This document shows, in pieces, positions 55,415 to 64,000 of a stretch of DNA of 64,000 bases. Under the pieces are notes generated by a model. The model ran no database searches. It was given only the letters and a program-made list of their open reading frames with translations, and was not told the DNA's origin. The translations under genes and the position numbers were made by a program. The DNA is from Maratus speciosus (taxonomy: Eukaryota > Arthropoda > Arachnida > Araneae > Salticidae), in the NCBI GenBank assembly GCA_963932465.1, contig OZ010787.1, forward strand, positions 15,860,926 through 15,924,925. Direction: 5' to 3'. Within the stretch, counting starts at the first letter, position 1. Every line of letters begins with the position of its first letter.

Positions 55415-56525
55415 GTATATAGATGTATATTTACAAAAAACTTTCAAGTACAGAGGCTAACAAAGGTTTTTTAGAACTTCAAAGGATACAAAGTATCAGC
55501 GCGGGTGAATCTCTCAATATTTTGTTCCCGACAGAATTCAATTCAAGAAAAGTTGTACATATTGAAAACATTTCTTTCTTTTCATCGAAACCAATACTTA
55601 CTATACATTTTCACAGCAACAAAATATATGTTTATGCATATGTACATATAAAAAGGCTCCGCAGTTCCAAGAAATTGATCGATAAGCGCAAGTGTACCTC
55701 GAAGTGCCGTGGTGGATATAAACTGATCTAATATGTAATAGTCAGATTTCAATGGAAAAATACTGATATATAAAAAAATGAAACATTTTGTCTTTTAATA
55801 CGCAAAAATACATTACATTAAATCTGTAAATGAAAATAAATAACAAAATTATTTTATATGCCTGGCAAATCCGCTGAAAACTATGGATAAAGTTAAATGA
55901 TGGACCAAATGGAAGGAAAAACAGTATCATTGATATTTTTATATTATTACAAATACTGACAATTAATTGGCATATTGTTGTATTTATGAACTTAATTTCT
56001 GAATAAAGGCTTAAAAAATTCTTTTTCATTTAAAAGCTTTTTAATAATAGCTATTCATCTCAACGTAGAAGACAATGACTCATGTAGAAAAAATGTACAA
56101 AATTCAGGACCAGATTAAGGCATGTGCACATGGGCGCAATCTGTTAACTCCAAACTTAGGAGGTAGCAAATCTGTAGATAATTTTTTTAAATATGCACTG
56201 TATTTCCAAGCTTTACATAACTTTATGTTGTATTATACCATGATGTGAATATAAATAAAAATCTTTTTTTTTTTAATCTTCCAGCTTGCATGCCAAGTGT
56301 GTGGCCTAAAACCTATTTACTACGATTTCATTGTTACTATGAGTGTATGCTACAACTATGTTCCTGTCTTTTAGAGATAGTTCCAATTTAAAAATCTTTC
56401 AAATGCTTTTCTTCATTATATCAAAAGTCATTTGAGCTAAAATAATTATTTTTGAAAAGTTTCCAAATTTAAAATTTTTCATACTATCCCACGGTCCCAA
56501 TATAAACTTAGATTATTTAGAAAAA
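55076..56525. other. no gene recognised; (TA)n tract
   Basis: A (TA)n microsatellite at 55373-55410. A 102-codon frame at 55423-55731 ends KRKCTSKCRGGYKLI. It has no recognisable domain or start context and remains unassigned. Confidence 0.5.
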
Positions 56526-56529
56526 CGTT

Positions 56530-56659
56530 CTTCATGCTCTAAAAGTAATACAGTAAAGTTCCATTCTTCTACGAGCAATATTTATTGATTTGCAATACTT
56601 TGAATTGTATAAAGTTTTAGTGTTTTCTAACACAACATGTTTCCATTTTTAGCCTCCCC

Positions 56660-56692
<33 letters not shown>

Positions 56693-57005
56693 AACAACAA
56701 AAAAAAAAAAACGCCGAAAGTTCGTAAAATTCAAAGCATCATATGTTTTGATCGCGGAAGAATGAAATTATTACGGAATTTTTTTTTTATGCTCTGTCAA
56801 ATAAAACAGTAAAAATACCATTCTTCTACACCCAAAATTCACCAATTTGATATACTTTGAATTTTATGAAAATTTTCACATTTCCGGCTTTAAAAAAATC
56901 GTCTGTTCGTTTTGAGTACCATAAAGCTCAGAAATTTCATAAAATTCAAAGCGTCACAACTCGGTGAGTTTGTGTCGTAGAAGAAGGGAACTGTACTACT
57001 GTAAT
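56530..57005. repeat. two-copy tandem duplication, period about 257 bp
   Basis: ATGCTCTAAAAGTAATACAG ... CCATTCTTCTAC at 56535-56571 recurs as ATGCTCTGTCAAATAAAACA ... CCATTCTTCTAC at about 56790-56828. Both units contain a TACTTTGAATT word and end near AAAATTCAAAGC. The first unit holds a C run of about 28 (56654-56681) followed by an A-rich tract, absent from the second. Confidence 0.75.
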
Positions 57006-57019
57006 TGTAAGAGAAACGT

Positions 57020-57868
57020 TTTTTAAATTTAACTTATAGGACCTAGGGATCTTATAAATATTTTAAAAGTGTTTCTTTTCCAAAATTAATTGCAGGGCTA
57101 TCGACATAATTTTAATTCCTATCTTATTTTGAATTTTTTTGGAATTTACATTGCCTACATCTCCAATAAATAAAAAACTAAAGTGCACTTCAGTCTTTTT
57201 GGGACACACTGTAAAAAAGAATCACTCATGGCGATGATTTCAACTTATTGCATATAGTGTGAAGCCCCCGGTAACTGACACCTTACGGATTCTTTCTTGT
57301 TGAGTTTTTTAAATATAACTTATAGGACCTAAGGATCTTATAAATATATAAAAAGTGTTTTTTCAAAATTAATGGCAGAACTAACAACATAAGCTGGTGT
57401 GAAATGATAAGCTAAAAAGAACTTCTTAAAAACACCATAAAAATTTTAATAAATGCACAAGGCCTTTCGAAAGAACTAATCTTTCTTCATCAGGCTCAAA
57501 GAACACTCCTACTACTTTGTACATTTTGACAATTTGAGTCTTGCTGCTGTTTTCAAAGTAGTAGGAAGTGTTTTTTGCGCCTGATGAAGAAAGACTAGTT
57601 CTCTCGAAAGGCCTTACGCATTTATTAAAAATTTTATGGTGTTTTTAAAAAGTTCTTTTTAGCTTAACGACATAATTTTAATGCCTACCTTATTTTGAAC
57701 TTTTTTGCAATTTACATTGCCTACATCTGCAAGAAATAAAAAATTAAAGTGCACTTCAGTTTTTTTGGGACACACTGTATAAAAGAATCACAGATGACAA
57801 TGATTTCAATTTATTGCATATGTGTGAAACCCTCAGTAACTGACACCTTAAGGATTCTTTCTTGTTCA
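57020..57868. repeat. 286 bp tandem duplication, second copy interrupted
   Basis: ACTTATAGGACCTAGGGATC at 57032 recurs at 57318, and both units run through GTGCACTTCAGT, GGGACACACTGTA and CTGACACCTTA to GGATTCTTTCTTGTT. The second unit is longer by 280 bp because it contains the insertion at 57393-57664. Confidence 0.88.
57393..57664. mobile_element. 272 bp palindromic insertion with 11 bp target duplication
   Basis: TAACAACATAA (57382-57392) and TAACGACATAA (57665-57675) flank the insert, and the uninterrupted sister unit has one copy of this site. Near its left end is AGCTAAAAAGAACTTCTTAA and at the right end is the complement. The arms run about 110 bp through ACACCATAAAAATTTTAATA and AAGGCCTTTCGAAAGAAC to CTTCATCAGG. 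Each arm, read toward the outside, contains CTGATGAAGAAAGA ... CTTTCGAAA. No protein is encoded. Confidence 0.82.
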
Positions 57869-57919
57869 AATCACTATTACAAAGCTTTAAATCTATTTAT
57901 GTTTATCTTCGTTTTTTAA

Positions 57920-58139
57920 CCCCTTAACAGTGACATTTGTTTTCTTACAAAAAAATTAAAAACGGGGCTGGACACCACTTTTTCCCATACTTAAATATTT
58001 ACCTTACTTAATCGAAAAATATCTGACAATCAATAAAGATAAATTTACAGTTACAAATTAGTGGTATCAAAATGCTTTTAATAACGAAGCAAGCAAAGTG
58101 TTCTTGCCCGAATCCAGTTCGGGCCACACTGTTAAGGGG
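57920..58139. mobile_element. 220 bp piggyBac-type MITE with TTAA target sites
   Basis: TTAA is found at 57916-57919 and 58140-58143. The left end is CCCCTTAACAGTGACATTTG and the complement of the right end is CCCCTTAACAGTGTGGCCCG. No coding capacity. The end sequence differs from the TTAA elements at 4.6 and 28.1 kb, so it is a separate family. Confidence 0.85.
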
Positions 58140-58143
58140 TTAA

Positions 58144-58628
58144 AGTATAGAAGAGATAGAGTGACTCAGCCAGTAGTTGATATCCTTCCAGTAGTTCATC
58201 AAAGTTTTGAAATAGTGCGCAGTTTCTGGCGGAAATGAGTTTTATACGTGGCACTAGGCATAATATTTTTGTTTGAATGTTAGCGCGCCTGTTGTCACAT
58301 TGTCGTCAGCTGTCTGCTGTAAGAGAAGACATTTTAGGATTTTTTTTTATTTTATTAGAAAGTGTAAAGATTTAGTTTTTGTTTAGTTGGAGGCAATTAC
58401 GGTAAGTTAAAATAATCTACTTCCATCTTGCTTATTTCAACTACTATTTTTATAAGAATGATTGTTAATCACAGCCCAAGGATGATATTTTAAAGATTAA
58501 TTGTTAGATTTTCGATTGACTTCTTTCGCCTGATCAACCACTGGGAAAATGGCAATTAAAAAAACTATTTACTTATAATTTTGTTGCTATTTAATTTCAG
58601 AATATTTCATTTTTGTCCATTATAGGAC
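58144..58628. other. no gene recognised
   Basis: GTGACTCAGCCAGTAGTTGAT at 58161 is inverted at 59155-59175 (ATCAACTACTGGCTGGGTCAC). This could mark the ends of a 1 kb element, but the match does not extend far. A GGCAATTACGGTAAGT at about 58389 resembles a splice donor without further support. Confidence 0.4.
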
Positions 58629-59010
58629 ATTCATATAAACAGTACAAATACCTGTACAAGAATTACTTTCAGGTGCATATATATAATTTATAAGTATTTT
58701 AAATACATGAAAATATCTTAAAATACATTAGAAAAATCCCAGAACGTTTTCAACCTTCACAAGGCCGCCGTCAGTGGGATTTAAATGTTATTATTTTCTT
58801 TGCGCTTATTCGAGAATTGTCAAGAAGAAATTTATTTCAATTTAAAAGTTGTACGTCAGGTGAGATGCCAGATAAAGTTATTCAAATTTTCAACAAAACG
58901 AGCTTTCATTTATTATGCAGCAAATTTCTCCATACTCCATGGATAATCCATTATATATATGCACCTGAAAGTAATTCTCGTACAGGTATTTGTACTGTTT
59001 ATATGAATTT
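58629..59010. repeat. inverted repeat with about 60 bp arms
   Basis: TTCATATAAACAGTACAAAT then ACCTGTACAAGAATTACTTT and CAGGTGCATATATATAA at 58629-58687 are mirrored at 58952-59010. The 67-codon frame at 58817-59020 partly overlaps the right arm and is probably not a gene. Confidence 0.82.
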
Positions 59011-59178
59011 AATTATTTAACTCAAAGTGAATTGCGCACTAGAATTTTAACTTCCCTTTATAGTACATTAATTAAGGATTGTGACAATCATGTTAATTCT
59101 AAATCTTAAAAGGAAGGAAATAGAATAAAAACCCCGAAGCACAAACTTTAATTGATCAACTACTGGCTGGGTCACCCT

Positions 59179-59181
<3 letters not shown>

Positions 59182-59214
<33 letters not shown>
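59182..59214. repeat. poly-A tract
   Basis: About 33 A followed by TATATATT. Confidence 0.9.
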
Positions 59215-59218
<4 letters not shown>

Positions 59219-59295
59219 TATTGTTGACAAAATTTTGAAAAATTATACTTTTTATTATTCAAAATTATTATTTTTTCATAAACATGGTCAATAAC

Positions 59296-59383
59296 CAGGG
59301 TTGCGGAGTCGAAATCGGAGTCGGATCTGTTAAAATTCCCGGAGTCGGAGTCGTCCATTTTTCCCACCGACTCCACAGCCCTA
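59296..59383. mobile_element. 88 bp hAT-type MITE with 8 bp target duplication
   Basis: TCAATAAC is duplicated perfectly (59288-59295 and 59384-59391). The left end is CAGGGTTGCGGAGTCG and the complement of the right end is TAGGGCTGTGGAGTCGG. The interior consists of GGAGTCGGAGTCG words. This is a very short, widespread kind of hAT derivative. Confidence 0.88.
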
Positions 59384-59560
59384 TCAATAACTCCTATAAC
59401 TGACATCATCCCTATTTTGAAAAAATAATAACTGACGCATAAGTTATAACAGTTAAGACAAATAAGTTACCATTAGAGGACATTGCTTTTCAGAATTTTA
59501 CAAGAAAAACTTATTTGAGTTACATTTTTGCTGAACTGTCAGTGACTGGTTAGGTGTCAG

Positions 59561-59727
59561 CAGGGATGTAGTGGAAGGTATACGGGGGTATACGCCTTAT
59601 GCCCTGTGGATTTTTTAAAGGAACACCGTATACCCTCTGTTTCTCAAGAAAGCTATAGTATATATACTCTAGGATATACCCTCTGCCTTGAGTGTATACC
59701 CTCTGTTTTTTTACGACTACACCACCT
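59561..59727. mobile_element. 167 bp hAT-like MITE with GTATACCCTCTG repeats
   Basis: The left end is CAGGGATGTAGTGG and the complement of the right end is AGGTGGTGTAGTCG. GGTGTCAG before and GGTGTCAA after agree in 7 of 8 bases, fitting a hAT duplication. GTATACCCTCTG occurs three times inside with small changes. The superfamily is an inference. Confidence 0.6.
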
Positions 59728-59735
59728 GGTGTCAA

Positions 59736-60893
59736 TAACCGGGAGTTTCACCCTACTTCACATGGGGCTGTCTGTGTCCAGAGGCCTTAAGTCTGGCCCT
59801 GGTAGAAGTAAAGAAACAGAATCAACAGATGCATTTTTAATTAATTTATTATTTTTTTAAATATACTGTATAAATCGATATAATCAATGTTTACAAAATT
59901 TATAAAACATCAAATTCATTTATCATTATGAAAAAACACCATAAAACTATTAGAATGTGTGATGTATTAAAATAAGAAAATGCGGTGGTTGAACGAGATG
60001 TGCATCTTCCTGCTCCATACATGTAATGTGCGCAGTGTTCATGTAGTAAGGTGTTTGCTATTCTGTCCAAGTGCTTTTGAAGGAATTCCACAGCATCGTG
60101 GCCACAATCTTGGTTAACGTGGGTATATTTGCAAATGACAAATTCAGAAAATGCACTGAAAGCAAAACGTTACTCATTAAGTAAAATATGTCAATAAATT
60201 TCACAAAATATTTAATTCATAGATTAATACATACTTTCAATAATATTATCTAGTTTTTGAAAAAAAAAAAAAAAACCCTGTTACAGTTACAGAAATCATT
60301 CGAGTGGTCGTGAAAAAACAATATTTACATGTGCGACATTTGAATTAAAAACGGAAATTTTTTTATGTAGGCATCTTAACATCTTGCGGACGGACAAGAA
60401 GAATTTCGTGCTTGTAATGAGCACCCATTTAAATATTTCTGCAATTAGAATTTTTTTTTATGCATTTATTTAATAACTTATTTTTGTGCAGTAGGCATTT
60501 GATTTCTTTTATTAAATAAAGTCTCTGGTTCAAAACATATTTATTTGACCTGACAATTAGGTAAAGTTACTGTTCCGCAAGATGCTAATACATTTGTGAC
60601 AGTTGATGTGAATTTTCGTCACCTCGATATCTGTAACTCCACCTATGGACGTTATTTTTGCATTTTACATGTTATATTATTTTTCAAAAATGTACACAAT
60701 ACACGTATTTGTACAGTCAGTGCACTATGCATATAAAGAAGACATCAATTAAAAACAATATCATTGTTATATCCATTTATTATTTTAAAAAATTGAATAC
60801 AGAAAATTTGTTCGTTAAATAATGCAACATGCAAGAGTAACGTCTACAGGCGGAAATCACTGTTAAAAAAACCGGTCGACAATGCGTTAAGTA
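59736..60893. other. no gene recognised
   Basis: AT-rich. GCAAGAGTAACGTCTAC at 60831 contains the AAGAGTAAC word of the following element, just outside its proposed left end, so that left limit may be wrong by about 70 bp. Confidence 0.5.
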
Positions 60894-63772
60894 AAAGGAA
60901 TGTCCACGGCAGAAAAAAGTTTTTGCTGAAAATTTTTTTTAAACGGAAATATAAGTGTGATACATCAATTTAAAGCTAAAGAGTTGAGGTATATGAATTT
61001 GTAAGTTTTAATTTCATAAGAGTAAGTGTTTACTGAAAATGAGCTGGATACTAACTGTATAAAACTACATTTACATTTGAGCTTAAAATACAACTTATTG
61101 AAATGTTTGATGTTTTTACATTTTAGAATTCAATAAAATTACTATGCGTTCGAATCAACAAACTACTATCATATCTTTAAGATCTACATAAATAAAACCT
61201 TTCAGATAATGTCTTTAATATATTTTTGGCTGTATTTAAACGTTAACACTTAAACGTCACAAGAGTAACGGAAAACATACAAATGTTTTAATAAATAAAA
61301 AACTACTTAAAGTTTTTACCCAAAACTTCTAATTCTCTGATTTCGAGGTATAAGGCATATTTTACATTAAATATTTTGTTTATACTATGCATGGAATAGG
61401 CTCTGGGGAGATGTCACAAGAGTAACAAAGGTCTGTGTTACAAGAGTAACACATAATACTTTTGTCGATACTTTGATATAAAACTGCGTTACAACCAAAA
61501 CAAACAGAATGCTTAAAGTTTTGTTGTTTTTTCTCTGTTATTAAAGAAGTTCTTGAAATAGTTTTAGCTATAACTAAGGTTATTTTGTAAATTTTAAGGA
61601 ATATAAATTATCTTTATGAGTGTTTTTTAATGGGTGGATTTATTTTTATTCATTTTTGGTATTACTTAAGATTATAAAATAATCATGACAAGTAATTAAA
61701 GATATAATAAAAGAAATCAACTCGTGTCATTTTTGTGTGCTTTCTTTTGATTTGAAGCACGTGGTCTTTGATTAGATATTTTATAGGCTTTGTAAAGCTT
61801 CGTTTACTAAATTCTGCTGTACAACCTACAGAGGTTCTTATAGTAACTCTTATTGAAAGGATTCTGATAGCATATTTTAAAGGCAAGATTTTAATACACG
61901 CTTCTTATACACGACATTGTTTTAAAGAGCAAGAAAAATTCTGCTAAGCGCCAAAAATTGTAGAGAAAAAATACGAAGGAAATTTAATATGTTGTTGTGA
62001 GAAAGAAACAAAACAAAATATATTACGATAAGGTGAAGAAAAGTATTAGAACCAGCAAAAGCTTCAGCAAGAAAATGAAAATATTAAGAAAAGAAAAAGT
62101 AGAGAACTAGCTAACCTCAGATACTGTAATGGAAAAAATCGAACATCGAAGAATTATTTGAAACGGAAGTCCATAATACAGAACTTCTTATAAGTTATTG
62201 TAAATAGCAAAACGTTGATAGACGTTTTGATATTGACTAAACGTTTATCAACTTCTTCTCAATACTGTTACTTTTTCAAAACGTTTATCAACGTTTTGAA
62301 AAAGTAACGGTTAAAGAAACCATTTCTGATTGTTTAAAAATTTTCGAAAGTAACTAAATCAATTTCTGTGGCACACATTCATTGAAACGCGTACAAGGGA
62401 TTATTTTCGTAATGCCAAAAAAATAACCATTTCTGAAATAAAAATTATGCCAGTGGATTTTCTGGAAACTGTTTTATTTTCATGCCAAGACGAAATTTTG
62501 GCATGAAATACTACATTACTGGTCAAATCCACAAGCAACTGTATTTTCAGCTTTTATTTAGTATGATCCCAATAAAGTAAAGTCTTATGCTATTATTTTA
62601 GACAATGTAACTCATAATCAATTTTTTGTAAATGCTTTCGTATGCAAAATTTCAACATTGCATCTTTAAGGGAATTTGTATTTTCCTAAAATGTACCTGT
62701 TTTACTTTTTTATATGATGGTTGTGCTTTCCAATTAAAAAAAATATATAACTATGCAAATATGCCTGCAATGAATCAGACTTCTTTCTCAATTAACTTAA
62801 TTGGGCATATTTTTTTTTTCAAATATTCCTGGTATAGATGCTGTAGATTTATTTTGTGTTGTTGTCTAATGAATAATATATATGAAATGAAGTGCGTGCT
62901 AAAAAAGCAATCCTAAGATATACTGCTTATTTTGTCAAAAGAAATAAAACAATAAAATTTCATTACTTTGTGAGAAAATACCAACAGCAAAGGGCATTGA
63001 ACAAATACAATTTGTTAAAACCATGAAAAATGACACTGTCTACTACAAACCTTACATTAATATGATTGGTACAAAGAATTTGTGTTTCATTAAGTAAATC
63101 ATGATACAGGAGAAGTTACAAGTGATATTATTGATAATGCAGACAATGACTTATTCTGTTAAGTAGCAGAAACTGAGAGGTTGCTATGTGGTTATAGTGT
63201 TTGTTAATTTTAGAATTTTTTACATTATTTTATGTTATTTTAAAATTAGACCACCATTAAAATTTGTTCTGTATGGAAAATAATTTTTTTTAACTTATTT
63301 TAATTATTTTGTTTAGTATTTAAACTGAATTTTTGCTAAAATTACATTATGGACAAAATGTCATAAGAGTAACGTCACAAGAGTAACACTTAGCATTTTG
63401 CCAAATCAAATGTAACTAATTCATGTGTTATCAGATGAGTTCAATGATTAATGCTTTTAAAAAGATATAATTACTCTGCTATATTCTGTAAATTTCATTT
63501 CTATAGTCTCATATAATTCACAGAATTTCTGCGTCAAGCACAATTTTTGAAAATTGCATTTTTTTGTGGTCACAAGAGTAACAAAATTTTCATTTATTAT
63601 CTAGCCAAATAAAATGATTTTTGTTATAAATTATATATGGTTTATGAAAGTAGAGTACATGTATTTTTAAGAAGTTACATCAAATTTATCTTAAATATAT
63701 TTTGTAACAAAATAATTGAAATATATATGGAAATTTGCTCTGGTGGTCACAAGAGTAACAGTGGACGTTCCC
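60894..63772. mobile_element. 2.9 kb TA-flanked DNA transposon with CACAAGAGTAAC repeats
   Basis: The left end AAAGGAATGTCCAC follows TA (60892-60893). The complement of the right end, GGGAACGTCCACTG, is bordered by TA (63773-63774). CACAAGAGTAAC or close variants occur at about 61258, 61408, 61430, 63363, 63378, 63570 and 63748, clustered toward both ends. The middle contains remnants of a protein (62480-63090). The plan resembles 890-2445 and 26145-26933 but with a different repeated word and with coding remnants, so this copy is nearest to an autonomous form. Confidence 0.62.
62480..63090 (+). pseudogene. decayed transposase-like coding remnant
   Basis: The plus strand gives HEILHYWSNPQATVFSAFI, a stop, YDPNKVKSYAIILDNVTHNQ and FFVNAFV in one frame (about 62498-62640). 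Near 62995, GIEQIQFVKTMKNDTVYYKP appears in a shifted frame. From memory, the HYWSNPQATVF...YAIISD-x-x-xHD pattern recalls a large group of uncharacterised animal proteins thought to come from DNA transposons, with a presumed Asp in the ILDN block. The similarity is distant and there are many stops, so the assignment is tentative. Confidence 0.45.
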
Positions 63773-63796
63773 TAAAGCATCTGAAGAAAATTGAAA

Positions 63797-64000
63797 TAAG
63801 AACAGAAACTCGTGCATCAGATATAGATTGTGGGTCTTTCTTTCCAGCTTTACGAGAATATTTATTAATTTGCCTATTATCAGAACAAAAACTCATGCAT
63901 CATATATTGATTATGGATCTTTACAATTTTACGAGAATACTTATTAAGTTGCCTATTATCAGAACAGAAACTCATGCTTCGTATATAGATTGTGGGTCTT
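63797..64000 (+). repeat. tandem repeat of about 80 bp units, running off the window
   Basis: AGAACAGAAACTCGTGCATC starts at 63799, with repeats at 63882 and 63961 (steps 83 and 79). The units share ATATAGATTGTGGGTCTT and TTACGAGAATA words. The last unit is cut by the window end, so total length is unknown. Confidence 0.88.

Noticed and set aside
55423..55731. 102-codon open frame ending in a Cys/Lys-rich tail
   Set aside because: Only two cysteines, no signal peptide, starts just after a TA microsatellite; no family recognised.
58389..58404. Splice donor of a host 5' exon (ACGGTAAGT)
   Set aside because: A single short match with no reading frame, partner exon or promoter.

Overview
The window looks like intergenic or heterochromatic DNA of an animal, most likely an arthropod. 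A chelicerate such as a spider is my guess, but the sequence does not prove it. It is strongly AT-rich, and I found no convincing host gene or functional RNA gene. Its content is a dense, nested set of decayed transposable elements, mostly DNA transposons and their short non-autonomous derivatives. There are also one Penelope-like retroelement, tRNA-derived repeats, tandem arrays and microsatellites.

Layout. 0-6 kb: a hAT transposase fragment, a 1.56 kb TA-flanked element with two smaller elements nested inside, a hAT end, and two TTAA-flanked piggyBac-type elements. 7.5-9.5 kb: a 5'-truncated Penelope-like element with an intact 484-codon reverse transcriptase/GIY-YIG frame between inverted termini. 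11-19 kb: a dispersed repeat, a mariner-derived element whose two ends both come from the 3' end of a transposase gene, a tRNA-derived repeat, and a Helitron 3' end with an internal minisatellite. 19.6-22.6 kb: a Tc1-type pseudogene split by a 1.6 kb insertion. 22.9-26.9 kb: inverted copies of dispersed repeats, a 225 bp tandem duplication and another TA element. 28-35.7 kb: a TTAA element, an inverted pair of tRNA-derived repeats, several inverted-repeat elements and a nested palindrome. 37-40.7 kb: two minus-strand Tc1 remnants and a very GC-rich hAT-type element with a perfect 8 bp target duplication. 41.9-49 kb: two GTCAC-rich blocks in opposite orientation bracket a region that holds a roughly 142 bp tandem array. 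A Tigger/pogo element with a dead transposase was inserted precisely into that array. A second inverted pair of tRNA-derived repeats follows. 51-64 kb: tandem duplications, palindromes, hAT and piggyBac MITEs, a 2.9 kb element carrying repeated CACAAGAGTAAC words and transposase-like remnants, and a tandem array that runs off the end.

The elements do not form a pathway; the biology is their insertion history. The most informative points are target-site duplications that date nested insertions, the recurring inverted-pair arrangement, and the only long intact frame, that of the Penelope-like element. Family calls rest on motifs and end structures read by eye. No alignment or database search was run.
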